Assembly (NCBI GenBank): GCA_037074765.1
Contig: JBAMDO010000090.1
Span: forward strand, 124,001 to 188,000
Direction of reading: 5' to 3'
Source: Mansonella perstans
Lineage: Eukaryota; Nematoda; Chromadorea; Rhabditida; Onchocercidae
Length of the DNA stretch: 64,000 bases
Shown here: in pieces, positions 29,247 through 41,219 of the stretch
How positions within the stretch are numbered: position 1 is the first letter of the stretch
Layout: every line of letters starts with the position of its first letter
Notes under the pieces: model-generated
Database searches by the model: none
The model's input: the letters and a program-made list of their open reading frames with translations, nothing else
Told to the model about the DNA's origin: nothing
Position numbers and translations under genes: made by a program

Positions 29247-31062
29247 ATATAAGTTATTAATTCATTGTATTTTTGACTGATATAAGAATTTTATCATAAT
29301 ATAGAATGGTGTCTATAAACGAGTGAGAACATATGTTGAAGCAATGAGTATATTTCAAAGTATTTTTTGTTTTCGCCGATGAATTTGAAAATTATGACCT
29401 ATTTGAAATAAATTTTTCCAATATTTCTCTAATGATTTTTTTTTTAGAAATAATTTTTAAAAAAATTTATTTCACTAAAAATCTTTCCATAAAGCTATTT
29501 AAAGTTTTGTTGAAAAAAAAATAAGAAAACGAATTTTTAAAGTATTTTATAGCGGTGACCATGAAAGATTTTTTTTTGATACTAATTGCTGAACTTGAAA
29601 ATGATTTATGTAATTGCTTAATTTTTATGACGATAGTTAACTTCCAAGTAATGTAAATCTTCAGGTTTCGAATGATAGCTTAAAGCAAATTGATAAATGG
29701 GATCATAAATTTAATAAGTAATGAATTGGAAATGGAATGGAAAATGTTAATCCTTAGTCTTAATATATGCTATTAATTTATACAGATATTAATATTTTAT
29801 TGATTGAGTTATCAAATTTAACTTTCCAGAATGATAAAATATTGATAAAGTATGACATTCGTTTTCTTTCAAGTTTTCTTGGAATTATCATTTATGAAAA
29901 CTTAAGATTATTTAAACAATTTTATAATGAAAACGCTAGGCGAGATTTGAACTTTAATTCACATTTACTTTTTAAGTGGAAACGCTTGAAAATTTTCAGC
30001 TCACTCAAATGATGCATCAGTAAGTCTGTTGATTTAAAAGATTTTGCTATGTTTCAATTAATAGCAGAAAATTACTACTTAATTAAGAGACGATAATCTC
30101 TATGTTTGTAATTTTGTTGTTGTTTTTAATTATATATTTATCATCACTACTAATTCCATTTATTAATTCTATTTAATCTTGCGCAGATGAGAATGAATCA
30201 AGTGTTGAAATTGATTATGTTAATTTAAAAAATTAGCAAAGTTGAAAGGAGAAAAAAATGTTAGCAATATTTTTGATAACAATTAGAAGATAGAAAGGAT
30301 TTTATTCAACTTTTTGTTATAATGAATTGTTGAAATTAAACGAATAGTTATTTTTTTTCCTATTTTTTTCACAAGAATAAGATACTGAATTCAGAAATAA
30401 CATAACAATGAAAAAGAAATAAAGATTTTTTTTTTTTTATTCTATATTTTCAATTTTCTTTCAAATTTCTCTTCTCATTTCTTCCAATGCTCTTTTGTTT
30501 ATGGTATTCCAAAACAGTTTTTCTCATTCTCATATCAATTTTATGTTCTCCTAACAATATCACCTTGTTATTTGCATTTAGTTACTTTTTTATTAATTGT
30601 TTAATTTTGATAATGTAGGCAAATTTAAATGAAGTGATATTTTGATAAAAGTTTGCAAAATTATAAGTATTATATTATATTGATTTGAACAACTTTAGAT
30701 AAAACAAAGTCGAGAATTTTAGCGAAAGTTTTTTTTTTTGATTAAATTCCTGTTTACCACAAATCGATGTTGGAAAATTTTTGATCCAGTACTTTTATCA
30801 GCTAATAGAAACGGATTAAATGTTCATAAGTGACAAAGTTTGAATTTTGATTGACATTTAGCTATGCACGCATACTTTCCTCATTTAAAGTGATGAATAA
30901 CGAAGAATTCATGATTTATTGGAAATTATGAATTCAAGATTTAGATATGAAGTATGATTCAAAATATGTTTTTTCGTGTTTTAAAAAATTTTTCATGTTA
31001 AATTTTATTTCAGGCTGAAATACGAAATGAATACTTATTAGTATTCTCGGTACGTGATTAAA

Positions 31063-34000
31063 ATGTACCCTCAAAATTCAGCAAAATCGGTATTATTATC
31101 TCAGCGTTCAGTATTATCCTTTTCTTTATTTACAACCAATTCGCTTATAGCATCACGTTCAGTGGAATTCGAAATGGAAAATGTTTTTCATGCAATGGAA
31201 ATGGGTAGGCTTTGTTGTTGTATGTTATATAAAACATAGCCTTAAACAACTTATAGTTGAATGATGAATTGAAGCTTTTATGACTCTTGAAGAAAACAGT
31301 TCTTTAAGGAAAGAATCTGTTTATATTCATTCTATTTCTAACCTTTTTTCTCAGTCAGAAGGTAGTGAGTGCATCTTTCAAATCATTCGACACTAAATTG
31401 TTGATTTTTTCAGGTCATAATGTTTACAAACTTCTTCTAATGAAGCGGCGAGATCCAGCACAGAAAAGGCTTACATATAATCGTGAAACGAGACAGTTAT
31501 TTTTATCAAAACTTGATAATTCTGATAAGGTTGGCTGAAGATTTTTTTTTTGTGCTTCATAGATCTGTATTTTCGACTGTTCCTCATTGCATTTTTTTCA
31601 AATTTTGCCCTTCAAAAAAGCCTGAAATTTTTTTTGTGCACGATCTTTCTTGATCTAGTGAATAGCAAGAGTTAAGAGTGTGGAAATTAAATAAAATTAT
31701 GAAAAAATGAGATAGCTTTGAAAATGCGATAAATGATCCAAGAAACAAATAACTTTTTTGACGCAACATAATTTCAGTAATGATAGAAATATTGTATTTA
31801 AAATTCTAATAATGTTTTTAATAAACTTAATGAAATAAATAAAAATTAAATAGATTTAATTAAATAAATGAAGCTAGCTTTAGGTAATGAAGGAATCATT
31901 TATATTACATAATAATAGCTTTATTGTGAATTCTAGCTGTAGTTGCATTGTAGGGTAGTGGTAAAATGCTACGATTAGATTTGCGAGTGGTAAAAGAAGT
32001 ACATACGCTTGATTTTAAACTGAGGACGATCAAAATTGGCGACAAATGGGAAAAGGACAAAGAAATCAAACAGTTTGATGCAGCCAGAATATTAGTTTTA
32101 AGTTATGCGACCACTTTCAATTTGCGATATTGGATTTTATTGTGTGAGTAATGGCTTTTTAAATATTCATGATAATATGTGCTGATAATTTCGTAAAAAA
32201 CATTAACAATTTAGGAATAATTAAGTACATAAATTTTCTCTTATAATGATTGCTTTTAATAGTATCAAATTATTTTGGTAACAAATTTAAATGAATTTAT
32301 TCTATTACCAATTACTTTTAAACTTACTAGAGTTTTTTTTTTTTCTTTTAGTTGATACTGAAGATATATGTCGAATGTGGTGTCAAGGTGTTCATTACTT
32401 GATGTTAGATACAATTTCTGCTTGTCATGCACTTCTTATAGAGCGATGGCTCAGAAAAGAATTTTACAATATTGCTGGATATGATCTTGAAAAGCCTTGG
32501 TAAACTTGAATTTTATGTTATTTACATATTTTTTTGTGTTGTAATCTAGAATTCGGTATCTGCATATTGTATTATTCAAAATATAGAGGCAAGTAATTCA
32601 TTTCTGATATAATGTTAGCCGTGACTACGTTAAAGTGGGATAAGATTAATTTTGTCGAAACTATGGGAAAGAAGCATACTAAAGTAGGTTTTGCACGAAC
32701 TAGATCTTTATTAATCTGCTATAAATCAATATTTTTTAAAATAAATCTTCGTGATTTTTACTTTTTTAATATACCAAGATTTCTTTTTATATTACTGTCA
32801 TCTTCATTTTATTCAGTTTGCAGCGTAGCTATAAAGCATATGAAGCCTTTCGTACAAACAAGTTTGCAGTACAAAATACAATCAAAACAGCTGCAAGAAG
32901 TCTGCGAGGCAAGTTATTTTGTCGCAAACAAGCTACACCTGCAACAGTTTTCACTGAATCACTTCGAAAATATTAAGTCAAATTGGGCATATTTTTTATT
33001 ATTTGAGACACGAAAGATTTTACTGTGCAGAAGAAATTTACCGCATTTCTTTAATTTTTGGCCAAAAATTTACTACTACAATTTTTGGCGTTTCAGGAGA
33101 TAATGTGTTATGATTCTTTTGCAAATGCTTATCGCAAACTCTTGCACTCTAATTCAGTAAGTTGTTAAACTTTACCTTTTTCACTTTTTAAATTATTGCT
33201 TTACTTGCTGATTCATTGCAGAAGATTTTCGAAGTTTCTTTTTGTTTCTTTTAAATATTTTTTGTGCTTTTTGCAGCTTTTTGCCGAACATTTTGCAGCT
33301 TACTCGGATGATGCATCTGTTGTGAGCTTCAACAATTTCTTGCGATTTCACAAGGATAAACAAAACGTGGGTGGAAAGCAAATATTTTTGTCTTTACAAC
33401 AGAGGCGCATATCTTTTCATCTTAATAGACCATATTTTTAAAACTTTAACTACCGCAGAAACCATTGTTACACTAAGACCGTAAATAGTATTGACATTTC
33501 ATAGCAACATGGGCTGAAATTTTCAGGATGATATTGGGATGACGCGCGAAAAAGCTAGTGACTTTCTTAGACATTTCCTAAAAGAATGGGATCCATATAG
33601 AGATGTTCCGGAACCAACTCTTAGCATTACCGAAGTATTTTTTTCTTTTACTAGATTTTGTACAGTTCCGCTCATTAATCTTTATTGATTTTTCACTTTT
33701 GCTTTATCTAATTTTTTTGTCCTAAAAAAAACGTTATTTGTAGTTTTGTGATTTCCTTTTCTCTCGAGAAAATTCACTATGGGATTCAATTAACGAGAAT
33801 GTTATACATGACATGAATCGACCACTAAGTCACTATTGGATTGCTTCATCACACAACACGTTAATTTTGTATTTGTGCTTAATCTAAAATATTTTATTTT
33901 TCTATAGATGGAAAATTTAGTTTAGCTTCATCGTAAATTAATGAAAGCTCAAAAGATGTAAAGTTTAAATGATCCTATGTGATTAAAATAATTTTAGATA

Positions 34001-37000
34001 TCTCACTGGTGATCAATTCAGGAGTGAATCCTCTTTGGATACATATGCTCGGGCTTTGCTTATGGGTTGCAGATGTGTTGAACGTATGTTTTTTATTTAA
34101 ATGATATTGGTGATTTCTTGCTTGATTAGATAAAGAAAAATATTAGATTTATTTTAATTACACAGTGATCAATAAAATAGACAGCATAACAAAACAATAA
34201 TCTGATTGATCTCCCTTGATTCATAATGGGAAACATTTAAAGCAAGTTACAAAAAAAGTATAAATAGAAAAAATTATTGAATTAGGCAATTAATGATGAA
34301 ATATTTAAAATTTTCGTTTATAACATCATATTTGCAGTTGATTGCTGGGATGGACAAAAGAAAAGTTCAGGTGAAATACAAGATATTGTTATTTACCATG
34401 GTTACACGATGACTAGTAAAATTAATTTGCGCGATGTGCTTTACACCATTCGTCATTATGCTTTTATCAATAGCGAGTAAGTTTAGACATACATTTAAAT
34501 CGCGGTGTTAGAAAGAAGAAACACTGCGATGCTTTTGATATCTTTCTTAATATCAGTAGGCAATTTTCGATATCTTATCATTTGTATTTATAACTCTGCT
34601 TCAAAAACAAAAAAAATATTGCTTTATATATGATCACAGGTACAGATCTGACTGTATTATTTTAAAATAACTAATAAAAATTCTTGTCAAATGAATTCAG
34701 GTTTCCAGTGATTCTCTCGATTGAAGATAATTGTTCAGTACCAGTACAACGTTTGCTTGCTCGTGAAATTAGAGAAATTCTTGGTGATTATCTACTCACG
34801 GCTCCAGTTAGTTGTGAAGAAACCTGTTTACCATCTCCAGCAGCTCTGAAACGAAAAATCATTCTGAAGCATAAGAAACTGCCGATGGAAAGTGAAGATA
34901 TTGCTTTACAGCAAATGGATGAAGGTGAATTTTTGTAAACTTGCTCAAAAGATTTTTATAATTTGATTGGAAAGAACACATAATACAAAACTGGAAAAAA
35001 CTCACATATAATTTACGTGAATTCTTTTTACTTTCCTAATTTATCATTCATTGCTCAAAATAATCCGTTTAATATTTCGTTTTGACTGGAATAGATGTTG
35101 ATCTCGGAAAGGAAACATTTCTGAGATTTCAGAATTTTCTTAAACGTTTTTTTTTTTTTTTTTTTTATAGACCAGGAGCAGGATTTGCTGTCGTTGAATT
35201 TTACTCGGCGGGGAATTTTATCGTTGAAAAGTGGAGTAAGCAATGTAAGTTCCCCGCAATTTTCATGCATTATGACGATTGGCCTTTTTTTTTTCATTGA
35301 TGATATACAGAAAGACTAGTTAAACATTTTCCAATATCATCCTCTGTTTTTCTAACCACAAATTTTTAGTTTTTTGATATCATAAATTTGAGCACTCAAG
35401 ATTATTTAGGAATGGACAACTCATTTATTTGTATTGTTTCCGGATCGTTTGTGTTACATGTTGGAACAGTGCGAAAGTAATATCAATAATCAAGGAGTTC
35501 TTAAACGTCAGGATTCACTAGGAAACTTACAGGATGATGAAAATCAGGTGATGTGTTAGTGACTATGATTGCAGTTCGTTTTTATTAACAGTTCTATTTT
35601 AAGCGTTATTTATATTTGGGATTTTTATTATAGGATAGTCCGTCAAACATCGCTAATTTTGGTGTTCCTCCAGAGGAAATGCATGTAACAGAAGAATGGT
35701 TTCATGGCAAAACAGATCGGAATACGGCAAGAATACGCCTTTTGGAAAACAAAGATAAAGGCAATGGTCTTTTTTTGGTTCGGGATTCGACTATTTTCAT
35801 CGGCGATTACTCGTTATCATTTTTGTAAGGATCTTAAAACTAAATGAAACACAATATTTTCTTCTATTTGTTGCAAAAAAAGTCTTCACTGAGTAAGATT
35901 TGTGCGAATAGTTGATATTCATGGGATAAAACTGAAAAGTTAAGTTTCAGATGTTGTTTGTTAGACTCAAATCTAATAAATAAATAAATATAAATATATA
36001 TATATATATAATATACGCCGTACCAATTTTAGACATAGTGAGAAAGTACATCACTGTCGAATACGCACAAGATTGGTGAATGGTGAAAAAAAATATTATT
36101 TTTTGGAAAATAAGCAAATGGACACACTCTATGAGCTTATATCGCACTATACAAAGGAAAGATTAAGGACACCGAATTTTAGCACAACACTGGTCACTCC
36201 ATGTCCGCAGCCTTGTCCTCATCTCGGAATGAAGTATTTTTAAATTAATTTTACAAATATTCTTGAACTATTTGAAATTTTTCATTTTTGATGCTTGAAT
36301 AGCATATCAATATTTTGTATCGCGAGTTATAATATTAGTTACTGAACAATATTAGTTGAATTGTAAATCATGTTTCAGTGTCGGGTGCTATGAATGCCTT
36401 TTTTTGTGCTCAAGAAAAGAAAGTAACGAGTAGAGAAATCACTGTAAAAATTGACATTCTTGGGAGTTTTATCAAATTTATGCTCGGAGACGTAAATTTT
36501 TATTTTTAAGACTTTATTTTCATTTTTCAGATGGTTCTGTGGGAACACAGATAGAAATCGTGCCGAAGAACTGTTGAACGCAGTTCAGCAAGATGGAGCT
36601 TTCTTGTTGCGCTTTAGTTCGACTGATAAAAACGTTTTTGTGCTTTCTTTGAGGTATGCATCATTTTAGTTTTTAATTCATTCATGATGCTAAAATATGT
36701 TTACTTTTTCTTGTTGACTCAGAGGAAATTATTGCTATTAAATTGTTTGGTGGGATTAGAAGCATAGAAGCATACATTTTATAGAGTTGACGGCGAAATA
36801 TGGCATTATCATTTGAAACGCGATGGTCGAATTTTTGTTGTCAACCAAACAGTTTTCGAGAATTTAAATCAAATAGTTGAATATTATTCAACAAGAGAAT
36901 TCGTTCGTGGAATATGTCTGAAATATCCCGTGAGCGAGAATACTGTTACTGATTCTACAGCTTCATGGTTTAGTGCTGACCGGGCACTTGGTTGTTATAT

Positions 37001-40000
37001 GGAACTAAAGGACATTGATAAAGAGGTATTGGTTTGGTTTTGTTTAATGAAGCGCAGAATTTTTTTTTTTTTGTCATTTGGTTAGTTTTCGCTGTATTGA
37101 GGATATATTTTTTTTGAAGAGGAGAGTTTTGGTCATGAAATGAATAACCGTCTGGAAAAATTGTATTTTAAATTGGATAAATCTACTTTGCATTCTACAA
37201 ATCACGAATGTGCTAATCAAAAGTTTAAATAAAGTGTGTGTCATTATGGTAATAAAAATGATCGGTAAAAAGCAAGGGAAAAGGTGATATGAAAATTCAT
37301 ATATTCAGAGCATTTAATAAAAAGAGATTATCAAATATTACTTTGGTATTATGAATTTTCTCTATGAAGTCCCATTTTTAGGAATATTGTTAAGGCGAAT
37401 GGGAATTGGGTGCATTTATTTATATTTTGATATTCATGATATACTATTCAGCTTCTGTTACACTAAGATATCGTTGTTGCGCCAATTAATATACTGGTTA
37501 AATTCAGATATTGGTACGTGCTATCGAGCCGTACAATGGATCTCTTCCTAGCGAGCTTTCATTTCCTTTAAATGCAGTGATAAGTGTGTTCAGGAAGAAC
37601 GGCGATCGGTGAGAGTTTTTAAAGTGGAAACCTCAGACTTTTAAATTCAGAAATTTTAATTTGGAACTACCTAATGTTTTTTAAAAAGAAGATTGGTTGT
37701 CTGAAAGCTGAAGTATTCTGTAATCTTTATTGTAGCTGGCGTGGCAAATATGGCAATCATTCAGGTTTCTTTCCTTCTCGATGCGTTATTGAACTAGAAA
37801 CATCCGATGTGGTACGTCATCCGGTAGGTCTTTGTATTGCATCTTGAAAAACTGTACGTTTCTGCAGAAATGAAATTTAATGTTTTTTTCCGAACTCCGG
37901 CCATGTCTATTCACCGATTTGGTAACTTTAATATTTAGGTACAAGCTTTTTAGAATGAATTGGGGCTTTATGCTGCTATCGATTTGGCGGATTCTTTGAT
38001 TGAAGAAGTACCGTTTGAAATTGCTGGTCGTCCGTTTGCATTTAAAATCAGACGTGTTTCAGCGCACTGGAATCCAAGCGTGAGATTTGCTCACAGTTAA
38101 TGTTTAATGTTTTTAATAAAAAATTGTTTCTTTTTAATTTGAAGTATAATTTATGTAGTTATTTTAGGAATATGTATTGGCAGCCAATTCAACTGAAAAT
38201 CGTGAAGACTGGTTAAATATTCTGCATGAGTTGACGAGAACAGCTACGGATCGCAATACCTTGATGCGTACACGGGAGAAAAATTTGCGAATAGCTTCCG
38301 AATTGTCTGATTTGGTAGTTTACTGCCAAGCAGTCCCTTTCAATTCACAATTTGCAAGTATATTATTGACATTTTATTGGTCTTATAGGATCTAATACTA
38401 GAAAAAGGGTAATAGTGATATGGTTTTTTCAGTAACATCATTAATCTTGTCGTAACAAATACTCATTTGCATTGAAATTTGGTGGTAAAAATGAACTGAC
38501 AAAGAAAAATGTTTAAAGAAAAACGATCTAAAATTGTTGGTTATCATATCGAACGCATCACATAAAATGTAAATCTTGTTTGATACAAATATCCTTTTAA
38601 GTAGTAATTTAATGAGGAAAAAAGTATATCAGATTTCAAATTCACTGAGTTTATAGTTAAGCATCCTGTATACTGATCCTTCAAATTTCTTTCTTTCTTT
38701 CGTTCGTTCTTGAAGCATTTCTTTTTATCGGAAAGGTAGCAGGAGTAAATTTCAGCTTCAGATATGAATTTATTTTCAATTCCTGAAATGCTTCAGCAGT
38801 ACGTTGCTATATTGCTGTATTTTCATAAAAGCTTTGAATTTGTATAATGCTCGGGAAAGACAAAAATTGCTGAAAATTTTGCAGCACAAGGCAATTTCTA
38901 TGAGATGTGCTCGTTCAGTGAAACAAAATTTGAGAAATTGCTGGAACGAGGTTTAGTTCAATTTAATTCTCGACAATTGTCACGTGTTTATCCGCAGGGT
39001 TCACGTGTCACTTCGGCAAATTATGATCCTGTACCAATGTGGAATGCTGCATGCCACATGGTTGCTTTGAACTACCAAACTGGCGACAGGGTTAGTGTCG
39101 ATATTCTTATAACATGAAGAGAGTTGACGAGGGTAAGTGTTATTTTTTCTGTTTCGTTTCCGTAGTCTCATTGTTTTGCCCATAATGTTTTAAATTTCCC
39201 TTGCTGTAAGGAATGAATTTTTAAACTCTTTAACATAAGAGAAGTTCATAACATTTTGAATCTTAGGAGAGCTGGTTTAATTTTTCAAACAATACATATT
39301 GAGCGGTAAAGTTTTGTTATTTTTCTAATAAAAATCTTGAATATTTATTCCGATCCTTCTGAAACTTGTTTTTTTATTAATTCATGAATTGTGGAAATTT
39401 TGACAGTTCAGTTTTTTTATTGTGGAAACTTTAACAGTTCAGTTTTTTTATTGTTGTTCATTTAATGCGCAAATCTGAGTGAAAGTTTATAACACGTACT
39501 TTTGCAGTCGATGCAACTGAACCAAGGTAAATTTATGGCAAATGGTCAATGTGGATACGTACTAAAACCGTCTTATATGATCGATGAAATGTTTTCTCCG
39601 GATGCTGCCGAGTTAGTATCTACTTCATGTCCAGTCATTCTTACTCTTCAGGTAAACATTTGTTAGCTATGCCATTAGATTAAAAGATTCCAAATTTCTA
39701 AGCTAGAAGAAACATTATTCCAGAATATTAAAATGTATATCGAAGTTAGTTTTTGCAGTCTTTGGCTATAAAAAATTTTTTTTGATAGTTTCCAATGTCG
39801 TAGTTTTGGAATCAGCCAGACTTGCAGGTAAAATTAAAAATATACTCTTGATGCCGTTAAAAAATTTCGGCATATTTTCTAAAGTCAATATTTTTTAAAG
39901 TTATTCAGGTAATAGCTGGGCATCATTTGTCAAGGAAAGATAGAAATCGAGGTATCTGTTCTCCAGTTGTTTCTATAGAAGTTGTCGGTTTGTCGGCGGA

Positions 40001-41219
40001 TTCAACCAGTATTCGAACACGAGCCATTGGTTGGTTTTTCAGGCCGAGAAAATGTTGAGAAAAAGTTTTCAAAATCTATACAACTATTTAGGTGTTTTTT
40101 TCATTTAGGTAATAAATTCAGATTTCAAATTCAATCTTCAATTTAAGTTCAGCTTCCAATGGTTTGAATCCTGTTTGGAATGAAAAGTTCATCTTCAAAG
40201 TATGCTGTCCAGAAATAGCTTTACTTCGCTTATATGTTGAAGATGGTGATTTCATGGGACCCAAAATGGATCCATTTATTGGACAAGCTGTGTATCCCCT
40301 TGACTGCATTCGCACTGGCATGCTTTTTTTCATTTCATCAAATTTAAATTGCCATTCATTGGATTCCTCCAGAGGAAATAATTTTTTCTAGAAAAAACTA
40401 CCGATATATAATTTTCGCGTTTGTACAAATTGGGCTAAACATATATAGCTTGAAGATTTTCTTGATAATTCTCTTGATAAAGTAATGGTTAATTTTTGTA
40501 ATTATACCATTTGTCTGCTAATTTTTATATCTTTTAGGTTTTCGATCTGTGCCACTTCGTAATCAGTACGGCGAAGAGCTGGAATTATCGTCGTTACTCA
40601 TTTATCTCGATATGCGCCGTCAAAGTAATGAAGCAGAAATTTTAAACCCACATGTTGCTTTGCAAGCTGGTCGGTATCTTTCCGGTATGACATCATTTCA
40701 CTAAATTTGAAAACGTGAAGTTACATTTCTTGCTCTCTTCTTAAAAATTATCATTGAATTAATTGATAAATCTTTTAAAGATTCAGCTTAACATTGTAGG
40801 TGGATTGCATAAAACGTTAGCATCATCCGGTGTTTTTTCGGCACGATTGAATTCAACCGACCAAAATGACTACACATCATCACTGTCATCCAATTTATCA
40901 GATACGAAACATGTTCCAGTTCCAATGGATTTAACATCCTTAGAGTAATTTTTCTTATAATTCTTTAAGATTTTCTTTTCTGAGGAACTTTTTTAAATTA
41001 TTCACTATATAGCTGCAAACTTTTTTTACTTTTTGAAGTATAATTAAAGAAGATCTTATTTCACTAGACTCTTAGATGCTTAATTAGACTGCAATCAGTT
41101 TTGTTTTGTTGGATCTGTTTGCGTTTACTTATCACTCATTCCATTTTAGCAGTTCTGCAGCATCCACTTCGAAAAAAGAAAGCGGTTTAAGAAAAATTTT
41201 CCGGTTTGGAAAAAATTAA
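31063..41219 (+). CDS. plc-3: Phospholipase C-gamma
   Basis: Hydrolyses PIP2 to IP3 and diacylglycerol downstream of tyrosine kinases at the plasma membrane. In my model about 29 exons join in frame to 1,320 aa, near the size of animal PLC-gamma. Domains in order: PH (about 50-150), EF-hand region, catalytic X half ([10 protein letters not shown] at 33821-33859, joined to YLTGDQF in the next exon; second catalytic His in IYHGYT near 34400), split PH, N-SH2 (FLVRDS, HHCRI), C-SH2 (FLLRFS), SH3 ([28 protein letters not shown]), rest of the split PH, catalytic Y half ([42 protein letters not shown]) and C2 ([14 protein letters not shown]). Tyr815 (GCYMELKD) matches the activating tyrosine between C-SH2 and SH3. 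Introns at 32909 and 40318 have GC donors. The last exon may be 40800-40948 (stop), or 40800-40944 joined to 41150-41219, which adds a basic tail. Confidence 0.97.
39388..39449. repeat. 31-bp direct duplication in a plc-3 intron
   Basis: Two adjacent 31-bp copies starting ATTGTGGAAA and including ACAGTTCAGTTTTTTTATTG-like sequence, with a few differences. It lies within the intron between 39090 and 39508 and has no evident coding role. Confidence 0.85.

Larger units (their letters stand above)
22222..31062. other. 8.8-kb region without a convincing gene
   Basis: Very AT-rich. I found no exon set that joins in frame on either strand. It holds an orphan WD-like fragment near 22678-22721, a 32-bp tandem repeat near 27.8 kb, an irregular repeat near 29.1 kb and many A/T runs. 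It may include long-range regulation of plc-3, but nothing specific is visible. Confidence 0.5.

Noticed and set aside
29767..30012. 81-aa open frame
   Set aside because: No motif, no splice partners and an amino-acid composition that simply reflects AT-rich DNA.
32612..33103. 163-aa open frame as a separate gene or as PLC-gamma exon from 32628
   Set aside because: Only 32824-32908 within it fits PLC-gamma and joins both neighbours in phase; the rest is intron.
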